Origin: Arion vulgaris
Taxonomy: Eukaryota; Mollusca; Gastropoda; Stylommatophora; Arionidae
Assembly: GCA_020796225.1 (NCBI GenBank)
Contig: CM036762.1
Location: 49,629,407-49,693,406, forward strand
Direction: 5' to 3'
DNA length: 64,000 nucleotides
Positions 53,562-62,477 of this stretch are shown in pieces; the stretch's first letter is position 1; the number at the start of each line of letters is the position of its first letter. Made by a program: the position numbers and the translations under genes. The notes beneath the pieces were generated by a model that was not told the DNA's origin, did not search any database, and saw only the letters and a program-made list of their open reading frames with translations.

Positions 53562-55474
53562 GAAACTAAAGGACAACCTTTTTGTTTGCAAAGTTACTGA
53601 TTCAGGCTGTTCGTCACGGTTTACGAAAAAAGGATTTGACTACTGGAAAAACGCAAATAATTTGTTGAAAAGACATGAAAAAAGCACCTTCCATAGACAA
53701 GCGATAATTTCGCTGTTAGTTTGCAAAAAGAAGGATGAGCTTGTCGATTCTCAACTTGTAAACCAAATTGAGACCGAACAAACAAATTGGCGGACACTTT
53801 TAGAGCGAATTACTTCAGTTATCCAAATTTTTGGCAGAACGAGGTTTTGCATTTTGGGGTAGTGATGAATCTATTGGTTCACCTCATAATGGAAATTATT
53901 TAGGTTTGTTGGAATTAATAGCCAAATTTGACATTTTTCTGGCTCAGCATATAATTACTTATGCAAATAAAGGAAAGGGACATACATCATACTTATCAAA
54001 AACAACATGTGAGGAATTGATCCATCTAATTGCATCAAGCTTACTGGATCATATTATTTGCGAAATTAAGAAATGCAAGTACTTTTCAGTATCACTGGAC
54101 TCTACTCCAGATATTTCGCATGTCGACCAACTCACTCTAATAGTGCGCTATGTGTTACCATCTGGACCAGTGGAAAGGTTTTTGAAATTCTTGGATATGG
54201 AAGGTCATACTACTGAACAACTCGCCCAAAGTTTACTTGATTTGTTTAAGAAAAATGGCATTGATATCAAAGACTGTCGTGGTCAAAGCTGTGACAATGC
54301 CAGCAACATGAGTGGGAAATACCACGACTTACAGGCACGCATTAAGGAGATAAATAAATTGGCAGAATACATTCCCTGCTTTGCACATTCACTGAATTTG
54401 GTTGCTAAGTGTGCTGCAGAATATTGTATAGAAGCATCTATTTTTCGATTTTGTTGAAAGCCTCTATACATTCTTTTCCGCTTCCACCTATCGATGGGCA
54501 TTCTTACAAAAGCACTGGAAGATACATGTTCAAAACTCCCGACTTTGAAGAGACTGTCGGACACCAGGTGGTCTGCCCGAGCTGATGCAACAAAGGCCCT
54601 TTTATGTGGTTTTACCACTATCACACAAGTTTTGGATGACATCTCAAATAACATGGATCAAAAGGTAGAGTGTCGTAATCAGGTGTATGGACCAATTTTG
54701 AAGATAAGTTGGAAACAGGAATAATGACCATTTTATGGAACGGAATTCTATAAAGCTTGCAAGCGTCTAGCGCTTCATTACAGTCACCTGATAAAGACCT
54801 TAAGACGGGATATGCCATTTATGAATCGTTACACGGGTACGTTCAAGCAATGCAGCCTACATTATCAGATGTTGAGACCAAAGCCACAATCCTGACTGAC
54901 TGTCAAGAATATTAGCAACAAACTTCAAGACGACGCAAGCCAAATACTAAGTACGACGATTTCAGCGGCTCTACTAAGCTCGATAAAGTTGTAGGAAATC
55001 AAACACCCAAACAAAAATGTGAAAGTCAGGTGTTTATTGTTATAATTGATAATGTAATGTCTGCCTTAACTAAACGCACGGAAGCGTACCATAGAGTGAT
55101 TGGTGTATTTGGAATGCTTTGGCAGTTAAAATCTCTTACAGTAGAAGAGATCTTGAAAAGAACTCCAAATATTGTCAGCTCTTACCAGAGAATTTGGAAG
55201 AAAGCATAATGGAAAATTCATTACAGTCGTGTTTCCCAAATGTAGAAATAGTCTTACGAATTTACTTGTCTTTATTGATTACCAACTGCAGCGGAGAACG
55301 TTCTTTTTCAACATTAAAACGTATTAAAAAGTGAGTTAAGGAACATGATGGGACAAGATCGTCTAAATAACCTCACCTCATGTCGTTGAACATTGTAATT
55401 TACTTGGAGAAATTGATTTGTCTAGTATTATCTCTACATTTGCTCACATTAAATCGAGACAAGTTTGTCTGTAA
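53562..55474 (+). pseudogene. hAT transposase (TTF finger, DUF4371-type core, dimerisation domain), broken
   Basis: In order: a TTF-type finger (RFTKKGFDYWKNANNLLKRH then STFHRQAI, about 53,620-53,705); a frame change near 53,840; and a 208-codon open stretch with ISHVDQLTLIVRYVLPSG, GQSCDNASNMSGKYHDLQAR and CFAHSLNLVAKCAAEYC, as in ZMYM1-like hAT proteins. LSDTRWSARADATKALL (about 54,555) follows. The C-terminal hAT signature (NCSGERSFSTLKRIK, about 55,280) comes after a deletion and is followed by a frameshift. LDSTPD holds a likely catalytic Asp. The protein cannot be made as one piece. Copy A keeps the better C-terminus. Confidence 0.86.
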
Positions 55475-55598
55475 AAGTTGTGTTTTATTTTTTATTATCA
55501 TACGAGACAAAACCTAGGGCCCCGCGCTAAAATTTGCTACAGGCCCCGCGCTGACCTAATCCGGCACTGTCTGTGGGCATGAGTTGTTGAACGGACTA

Positions 55599-56612
55599 TA
55601 GTAGCAATCTTAGAGTCTGGTATGTTTCAACTCCAACATATATTTCTCTACGTTCTCGACGAGTATGTCACTTTGGATAAATAACTTTCAGCGATCATTA
55701 CAAAACATTCTACTTTATCTAAAAGCAAGCAAGCAGTTAGTTAGTTTGTTCCTTTCGTGCCAAAGGCGGCACATAGGGCAGAGGTTTTAGATCTCCATGT
55801 GATACGGTTCTTTGCTAGCAGTTGCAGATCTTGTATGGTTTTACATCCCAATAGTTTACTTTCTTGTTGGATGGTTCTTCGAAGAGTGATCTTTGGTCTT
55901 CCACGTTTTCTTTTCCCAACTGGTGACCACATAAGGACATGTCGATTTAGTCTCTTTTCGTCTGATCTAAGCACATGACTTAAATATTTCCACCGTCGTT
56001 TCCTTATAATATTTGATATGGGTTGTTGGTGTGTTCTATCTCTCACTGTGTTGTTAGAAACGAAATCACTCCATTTGACTTTTAATAATTTTCGTAGACA
56101 TTTATTCTCAAAGCTGTCCAGTTTCTTATCAATTTTCTTTGTTGATTCCAACTTTCACAACCGTAGGTCAATACAGGAATCACACATGACCTAAATAATT
56201 TAAGTTTTGTGCATATACTAAAGTCTTGAGATTGCCAGATATTCGTTAATTTAGTGAAGGCACTAGCTGCTATAGCAATACGAGAGTTTATTTCTTTCAT
56301 CGTGTCTCCGTTGTTTGACACTTTACTACCCAAATATGTAAAATGTTCAACTTTCTCCAGTGTTTGGCCATTTATTACGATGTTGTCAAAGCAAGCAGTG
56401 CTAAACTAATTGTTACTGAAGATTACAAATTTAAGATTGCTAGATATTGTTGCTAATAAAGGATAACTTTAAATTAAGTAGTTATTTATTATTCAGATTT
56501 TCTAATATTTATGAATAAACTTTGCAGTTATGACAACCTACATTGAAAAAATGAAACATTAAGACAATAAATACAATCTTTAATTTATTGATAAACATTC
56601 AGACTTTGAACA
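55599..56612 (+). pseudogene. Ghost GPCR unit: 5' block without its gene
   Basis: From TAGTAGCAATCTTAGAGTCT through AACATTCTACTTTATCTAAA (to 55,737), then, after a LINE insertion, from about 56,400 (ATTGTTACTGAAGATTACAA) to TTGATAAACATTCAGACTTT (about 56,605), the sequence follows the G4 5' block (23,845-24,000 and 24,655-24,855). Where the leader and ORF should follow, it jumps into LINE sequence homologous to 26,283 onward, so about 1.4 kb including the whole receptor is missing. The junction shares AACAAC. Confidence 0.82.
55738..56388 (-). mobile_element. LINE 3'-end fragment with 11-bp target duplication
   Basis: AAGCAAGCAGT flanks it at 55,727-55,737 and 56,389-56,399. The minus strand encodes the RT thumb and C-terminus: GSKVSNNGDTMKEINSRIAI, FRSCVIPVLTYGCESWN, SDFVSNNTVRDRTHQQPISN, GKRKRGRPKITLRR. 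The tail on the given strand is TTAGTTAG. It is a different element from the one at 24,014-24,656, although both hit the same part of the 5' block. Confidence 0.88.
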
Positions 56613-57870
56613 ACACGGGTTTTAGAGGAGACCTCTGGGTTAATCCCGGACATATACGTGCATAATTTGAAGTCCATGTTCCTAAATGTAGTTCAACGGT
56701 TTTCTCCATCAAAGAAGAAGTTCAATAGCCAAAGATTAACTCCATATTTTAGCAAAGGGAGTATCATGATTGAAAAATGAACTTTTGTAAAGCATCGTGC
56801 AAGCCAATGACCATAGAGACAGTCTCTTTCTTGGGCTGGAAATAACCATCATAAGCAAACGTGCCAGCATTGTCTCATGTTCCTTTCATTGACCGGTTGC
56901 TACCCAAAGTGTCAGGGAGGATGTGGTCTGTCTCTAAGTGACACCTTACCTTTCTGACCACTATATTCTCCAGTGATTTGCCGTATACATATTACAAAGT
57001 AAATATGCGGTAGCTGCTGAACAGTTTAGGATCCGTCCATGTTTATGGAGCGGTCTTAAAAAGCTTTGAAACCAATCATCGGGTACCATAACATTCTGTG
57101 CACTTTTGTTGAAATCCATCACAAGTGCATTAATATCAGTCTTGTCAAGCTGTTTGATGTGATGGTATTGAACACCATCAGGCACTGAAGCAGTTCTGTG
57201 GCCTGCTTTGAGTACATTTACAACATCCAGCTTTGTTATGAAATCGTGTAAGGGTCTCCAGTGTTGTAATATCACGAAGAACATTCATAATATTATTACG
57301 GTCCTCCCCCCTGTCCTGTCTGTCCCACAAAATGCTGAAGGAACCCCTACCCATTTTCTGCATCTGTTGTCAATATGGCTCCTGACGAGTCACGTAAATA
57401 AGGAAAAAACTGGCTGGTAGACATCCTGTTCATTTTGCAATGAAACTGCCAGAATTGATGTGGAGACTTATCACCACAGACTTGGGTTATGAAAGTCTCC
57501 CAGAACCTACTCTTTGCATCACTAGACAATTCTTTGAAATCAATAGTGATTTTGTGTCGGACAGCAGCCTTTTCAACCACATCACACGTATTTCTAGATC
57601 GTTCCTTTCGGTCTCACTGTCTTGACTTTGTAGCAGTCTCTTTTGTCGATATTTTCATTCCACCAGGATGGTTGTAGGAAAGAAGTCATCAGTCTTATTT
57701 CTGGCATTCTGCGTAAAAACACTAACTGGAATTTCATTATCAATGTGCATGTCGTGTACTGAAAATAGATTTAGGTTTTCTATTTCGCAAGGTATTGACC
57801 TTGTTAAGAAGAATAACACAGGGACGATGATCACTTTTCTGTGCTCCGAGAACATTTCATTGAACAAAAG
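56613..57870 (-). mobile_element. I-type LINE, RT portion, copy 2 of a duplicated pair
   Basis: Minus-strand pieces are DFFPTTILVE and ENLNLFSVHDMHIDNEIPVS (endonuclease side, about 57,760), FKELSSDAKSRFWETFITQV (about 57,540), and MDFNKSAQNVMVPDDWFQSF (about 57,115). It lines up with 26,283-27,480 along its length. Unlike copy 1, it lacks the motif C end, being cut at the ghost-unit junction. Confidence 0.8.
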
Positions 57871-58630
57871 TAGAGTTAGTAGTTTAATACAGTTACATCA
57901 CTTTCAATTTAACAATAGTTTGCTTTTCATCATATCAGGACAAATTGACCATACAGACATGAAAACTATAAACAAATTTCTTTTGGAGAATTTCTGTATT
58001 AATACAGCAGAGTTATAAACGAGTGGTCTTTCTTGAAGATTATCAGCGAGTCAATATTTTATGATAATGTGACAGTTCATGACCTCGTGCTACTATTGGA
58101 GCAAAATAAAAGAGACTGATAACGGCACCATCGTTATTGTTCAAAGACAGAGAGAGAGAGGTCAAACATTGATCACTGCATAGAGTCGCCCCTTTATGTG
58201 ATTGAGAAAAATCGATCACAGAGAACAGATGCAAACATACCAACTAACACTACTAACAGCTTTCAATATATGTTATCGCATTCAAGTTAAAACCAATCTT
58301 ACAGTCTTGATATCTAGTATGTTTCAACCAAATAATTCTCTACTATTTCTAAAATTGAACGACTTTGTATAAATAACATTCAGAGATCATTGAAATATTA
58401 ATCTCCATTAACTAAAAGCAAGCGAACAGTGGTATACTAATTGTTATTGAAGATTATAAATATTTCTATGTATGATTTTAATACTTTTTACTTTGTATAT
58501 AGAATATATATATAACAACCTACATTGAGAAAATGAAACATTAAAACGACAAATATAATCTTAATTTCGTTGATGAACATTTAAGCTTCTAAAGGAATTC
58601 AAGTTGTAGTGTTTGAAACTGTGAACAAAC
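57871..58630. promoter_or_regulatory. Array spacer and 5' conserved block of GPCR G8
   Basis: The spacer (CATCACTTTCAATTTAACAA) leads to AGTCAATATTTTATGATAAT at 58,049. Then come TCGCCCCTTTATGTG, CTAACACTACTAACAGC, AATAAATAACATTCAGAG, TATAAATA at 58,455-58,462 and the leader GTGTTTGAAACTGTGAAC. Closest to G5. Confidence 0.55.
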
Positions 58631-59563
58631 ATGAATACAAGCTTATCCGATTTACAATTTTGTTATATATCAGCATGGATTCATTTTGTTTATTTAATTG
58701 TTGGAATGATCGTCGTTTTTGAGAATGCTTTGATAATATTTGTAATATTACGGACAACAAGACTTCACAACATCGCAAACCTTGTCATAGCATCTTTAGC
58801 TGTGTCAGATCTGATCGTTGGGCTAACTGGTAGTTTGTCCGGCATCGTTTTAGTTGCAATTGGCTTTTCTGAATGGATATCAAAGAATGTGCTATTTATA
58901 ATGGATACATGTAATTCAGGAATGATGTTCTGCTCATATCTTCACATGACACTGATTGCTATTGAACGTTATGTTTACATCGCTTACCCTTACTTTCATT
59001 CTAGACAAGTCACTGACAAGTTTGTCATTAAATGTTTACTCGGTGTTTGGATTCTGATTATACTTGGTACAATAATATCGATTGTTTTTCAGAACAATGA
59101 GAACTATTGTCTACATGGAGATGTAGCATCCCACAGTTTTGTATATTTTAGCAGCTTTATGACTGTTTTGCTTCTTATTATAATTTGTTCAGTGTATTTC
59201 AAAATAGTTTCCTTATCGTTGAAACATCGACGATCAATTGCTACCTTCAATGAAGCTGTATTGAATTCTGGATCTTCAAATCACACAGACAACACCAGAA
59301 TGAGCACTGAAAGATGGGTACATATGATACAATCTATTCGTTTCTTCTTAGTGATGACAGGTTCTTTAGTTGTATTGACAATTCCTGCGACAGTATGTAG
59401 TTTAATTAACATTTTAATTAAAAATACTAATCAAAGTGTCATCAACACGATTACATATATTCCAAGTTTACATTCGGCAGTGAATTTATTTATTAACATT
59501 TTCATGAGCACTGATTTCAAACAAGCAGTCAAAAAATTCTTTCATTGTGAAGTATTCAGTTAG
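58631..59563 (+). CDS. GPCR G8, rhodopsin-class orphan receptor
   Basis: Intronless, 310 residues, closest to G5 (ENYCLHGDVASHSF in ECL2, NILIKNTNQSVINTITYI before TM7). TM1 is MIVVFENALIIFVILRTT, TM2 ASLAVSDLIVGL, then IERY and W4.50. A Cys occurs at 3.31. TM6 is GSLVVLTIPATV. TM7 is AVNLFINIFMSTDFK, without NPxxY. The C-tail is KKFFHCEVFS. The alternative-frame ORF that overlaps the first 230 bases of the other paralogues is stopped here, which argues it is not a gene. The last codons and stop are the first unit of a 41-bp tandem array. Ligand unknown. Confidence 0.93.
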   Translation: MNTSLSDLQFCYISAWIHFVYLIVGMIVVFENALIIFVILRTTRLHNIANLVIASLAVSDLIVGLTGSLSGIVLVAIGFSEWISKNVLFIMDTCNSGMMFCSYLHMTLIAIERYVYIAYPYFHSRQVTDKFVIKCLLGVWILIILGTIISIVFQNNENYCLHGDVASHSFVYFSSFMTVLLLIIICSVYFKIVSLSLKHRRSIATFNEAVLNSGSSNHTDNTRMSTERWVHMIQSIRFFLVMTGSLVVLTIPATVCSLINILIKNTNQSVINTITYIPSLHSAVNLFINIFMSTDFKQAVKKFFHCEVFS

Positions 59564-59905
59564 CATCTGACAAAAATGTTTTCACTGTGAAGTGTTCGGT
59601 TAGCATCTTACAAAAAATGTTTTCATTGTGAAGTATACAGTTAGCATCTGACAAAAAATATTTTCATTGTGAAGTATTCAGTTAGCATCTGATAAAAAAT
59701 GTTTTCATTGTGAAGTTTTCAGTTAGCATCTGACAAAAAATGTTTTCATTGTGAAGTATTCAGTTAGCATCTGACAAAAAATATTTTTATTGTGAAGTAT
59801 TCAGTTACCATCTGATAAAAAATGTTTTCATTGTGAAGTGTTCAGTTAGCATCTGACAAAAACTGTTTTCATTGTGAAGTATTCAGTTAGCATCTGACAA
59901 AAAAT
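59530..59905. repeat. 41-bp tandem repeat of the G8 stop-codon region, about 9 units
   Basis: Each unit contains TTTCATTGTGAAGTATTCAG followed by TTAGCATCTGAC, that is, the codons for FHCEVFS, the stop and the next bases. The first unit is the end of the gene. Later units differ by a few bases and lie in the 3' UTR. Confidence 0.92.
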
Positions 59906-60560
59906 GTTACATTTCGTGACCAATTATTTCTCAAATTGTCTTTTGCGTTCTGGATGCGTTTTCAGATTGTGGTCGATTACAGGCATCAAGACCATAATAA
60001 TCACGACTATCTCAAACAAAATGAAAGCAAGTAGCAAATACAATTTTGTAATGTATGTTAGCGTGTATATGTTGTATTAACAAGTGACAGTCTTTAGAAC
60101 TTTCATAAACCACATTACATTTGAATAACATATTTTCAACAATATTCAAGATAGAGAAAGCTTATATCTTCTTCATCAGCTCCACTGATATATATAATCT
60201 GATCAGGGCCATGCGGTATATTTTCTCATTATGATGCAAGTCTTCGAATTGCCGCCTTTTAATTTTAATTTTTTTTCTTTAACATAACCTTCAATTGTGA
60301 TTTGGATTTTGCTGCTTATGGCGCCCCCTTAAAGTACCACCTGCTGCGGCCGCCTCTCTCTATCATAGCACGGCATAGCCCTGAATCTGACATGATGTCG
60401 CTGATAGAGTGATAATTGTGTCTAGGCTTGTAAAATTGTGGACAAATCTACGAACTTCCAAATTTATTTGCAAACCCACAAATTCACTCATGAAATGAGG
60501 ACATGTACGAAATAAATAAAGGCGTGTACGTATGGCAACCCTACATTTACTCAGAAAGCC
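59906..60560. other. GPCR G8 3' flank, then nothing recognised
   Basis: Shared flank (GTCGATTACAGGCATCAAGA, AATAATCACGACTATCTCAA, AACAATATTCAAGATAGAGA) to about 60,200. From 60,200 to 60,560 the sequence is less AT-rich in places (GGCGCCCCCTTAAAGTACC), with no feature I can name. Confidence 0.5.
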
Positions 60561-60564
60561 CTTG

Positions 60565-61480
60565 AGCGGACGTCTATATAGACGGCTCAACAACACATGT
60601 CATCACTAATGGAGAAGGGGGAGTAATCAGACTTAAACAAATAGAAGGTTCAACTCCCTCTATAGTCAAAGGCAAGCTGTCAAACAATCTATTGACAGTA
60701 ATGAAAGTTCTCAAGGCGGCAGCAGAAATGACCATATTGATAAAACACCATTCGTACGATAAATTATGTACAGTAGCGGATATTCTGTCGATTATAAGAG
60801 CTTTTATTTTTTTTTCTGATCCAGAAGCACCCTTGTACAAAACTGGGAGTGCCATCGATCGAAGGATTGATGGGGCTTGATAGTTTATAAACGTTTTCAC
60901 GTTCCGTTGTACGGGGTCCACCTGGTATGGCACATCTGGGACGGGCCCAAAAAAAAAAAAAAAAAAAGCACTTGAGCTTTTCAGCTCTTCTGCTCGGTGC
61001 CATGGACATCGTAACCCTTCGGTTCGGTGCCACGAACACCGTAAATCTGGGGAATCTATGGCTTTTTCTGTCATTCCGCGGAATTGAACCCGCACACACA
61101 GAGGGATAGTCACACGTAGTCCAACGCACTACGAACACGCTGGGCAGACAAGAGCTTTAAATACCAGAAGGAGGTCAAACTGAGCGATTTAACAAGGATG
61201 AGTCATAGCTTCAATATAATATTCATTCAGGAAATACCATCCTACTGCAACATATAAGAAAACAAAATCGCCGACAGTCTAACCAAAGAAGAAAGAAAAC
61301 TGTCACAGAAAAACTAATCAGTCATTTACCAGGAAGTCGAAATTTCTATCCAAGGATAATATCAGGAAAATTGTCAATTAAACTGTCTCAAACACAGAGG
61401 AAACGATCGATATTACCAACTCTCCAGATGAGACCATATAAGATATATCTGGATTGTTATCATCATGTGCCTTGTCAACT
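60565..61480 (+). pseudogene. LINE RNase H domain, interrupted by a SINE
   Basis: The + strand reads YIDGSTTHVITNGEGGVIRL (first Asp; about 60,573-60,632), a Glu-less degenerate middle (LLTVMKVLKAAAEM), and CTVADILSIIRAF. The SINE interrupts, and the frame then resumes as KSFKYQKEVKLSDLTRMSHS and IPSYCNI..NKIADSLTKEE (about 61,150-61,285). It resembles the RNase H of the LINE at 33.7-34.9 kb (YTDGSA, IPSHCNV, ADKLAKEGG). Key residues are altered, so it is inactive. Confidence 0.7.
60805..61149 (-). mobile_element. tRNA-derived SINE with target duplication
   Basis: The target duplication AAGAGCTTT is at 60,796-60,804 and 61,150-61,158. On the minus strand the head has an A box TAGTGCGTTGG (61,131-61,121) and a B box GGTTCAATTCC (61,090-61,080), as in RNA polymerase III promoters. 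The body follows, and the tail is poly-A, seen as T-rich sequence at 60,805-60,816. An internal poly-T (A run at about 60,950-60,967 on the given strand) lies within it. The acceptor stem does not pair, so it is not a working tRNA gene. Confidence 0.82.
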
Positions 61481-61690
61481 GACAGGCAGTCATAGCTAAT
61501 GATAATTGTTAGACCTTAGTAATATTTGTAAACTCCGATGTTGACCATCTTATGTCTTCAAATATTAATCAGTAAACTATCTGCTCATTGACATCGTCTC
61601 CCATGAATTATCCATGCTTACACAAAGTGTGTTACAACCGTCATCTTCTTCTTTCTTTCTTCTTTTCTCCAATCCTGTTTAACTCACAGC
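61481..61690. other. No gene seen
   Basis: Short AT-rich spacer with a TCTTCTTTCTTTC tract near 61,645. Nothing recognised. Confidence 0.4.
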
Positions 61691-61995
61691 GTCAGGTCAA
61701 GAAGAGATTTCGAAAACGGCCCTTGTATGCACTTCGTAGATAGTGTCTTTCGTCGCCTCTGTTATCTCTAAGGTCCATCTTTTGCGTGGCCGACCTTTTG
61801 CTTTGTATCCATTGTATCGGAGCAACATTGCTCTTTGAGGTGCACTGTCTGTTGGTAATCTGTTTGCGTGGCCGAACCATTTAATTTGTTGTTTCTTGAT
61901 GAAGTCTAGTATTGATGTTATACCCACTTTTTCCTGATGTCTTCATTTCTCAACCGGTCTCTATTTGTTACACCCATCATTCTGTGTAGACACTT
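61691..61995 (-). mobile_element. LINE RT C-terminal fragment
   Basis: The minus strand reads MGVTNRDRLRNEDIRK-like sequence, then VGITSILDFIKKQQIKWFGH, GRPRKRWTLEITEATKD. It is the same kind of C-terminus as at 36,696-37,064 (VGITSCIEYIERQQMQWFGH). Confidence 0.75.
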
Positions 61996-62084
61996 CATCT
62001 CCGTCAATGACTCTTAATCTGTCGCATTCTCGTTGAGATGTAAACAATACAAAGAAAGCATTGGTCAACCTATGCTGTATATAT

Positions 62085-62280
62085 TTTTATGTAGAACATC
62101 ATGAAATGACGCTGGGAAGTTCACGTAAATAATCAGAAACATAAATATACACCAAACAGTAGAAACTTAAATAGATGCTACCAGGATTCGAACACCGGAC
62201 CATATGTTCACTACGGGAGACAAAAGTTGATAAAATACTTGTCCAATTGAATAAAACTAAATAAAATGTTAGCGTTAGCC
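62085..62280 (-). repeat. Dispersed repeat, possible tRNA-derived SINE
   Basis: The minus strand carries GTAGTGAACATATGG and GTTCGAATCC at about 62,212-62,168. It matches the split copy at 11,850-11,880 plus 12,358-12,440. No target duplication was found by eye. Confidence 0.45.
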
Positions 62281-62477
62281 AAGTTTTCTTTCTCGCACGT
62301 TCCTGTATCTCTCAAAATTACTTGTGATGAGGTAGCTGACCACACGCAGAAGTCCTCCTCCATCTTCAACTGGACTTGTAACCGTCATCGGAATTGTCAA
62401 AGCAACAACAACAATGTTTAACAGACGAAATAAAATATGCAACTCCAAGTTATATAGTTTTAGAACTAAATTCAATG

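Larger units (their letters stand above)
50643..55569 (+). mobile_element. hAT transposon copy B, with giant internal minisatellite
   Basis: The ends are CAGGGCCGGATTAGCCTAGT and, inverted, GACCTAATCCGGCACTG. The 8-bp target duplication is ACTGTGGG / TCTGTGGG (seven of eight match). The family is the same as copy A (12,930-14,262). It contains a 2.8-kb tandem array near its 5' end and a broken transposase (53,562-55,474) at the 3' side. Without the array it would be about 2.1 kb, a usual size for a decayed hAT. Confidence 0.9.
49062..55598 (+). mobile_element. Tc1/mariner-superfamily element carrying a nested hAT
   Basis: The left end TAGTCCGTTCAACTTGTCAT and the right end (inverted, TAGTCCGTTCAACAACTCAT, at 55,598) are about 29-bp terminal inverted repeats with TA outside (49,060-49,061 and 55,599-55,600). 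Removing it restores CAAGCTAGTAGCAATCTT of the GPCR 5' block. The hAT at 50,643-55,569 is inserted at the inner edge of the right repeat, so the older element is only about 1.6 kb. Its left 0.73 kb is an inverted copy of 46,823-47,547. Confidence 0.87.

Noticed and set aside
60574..61113. A 179-codon minus ORF running through the SINE region.
   Set aside because: It crosses a SINE and antisense RNase H sequence, and part of it is homopolymer-derived Phe.
61060..61147. A possible tRNA gene on the minus strand with good A and B boxes.
   Set aside because: The acceptor and anticodon stems do not pair, and it lies inside an element with poly-A tail and target duplication; it is a SINE head.
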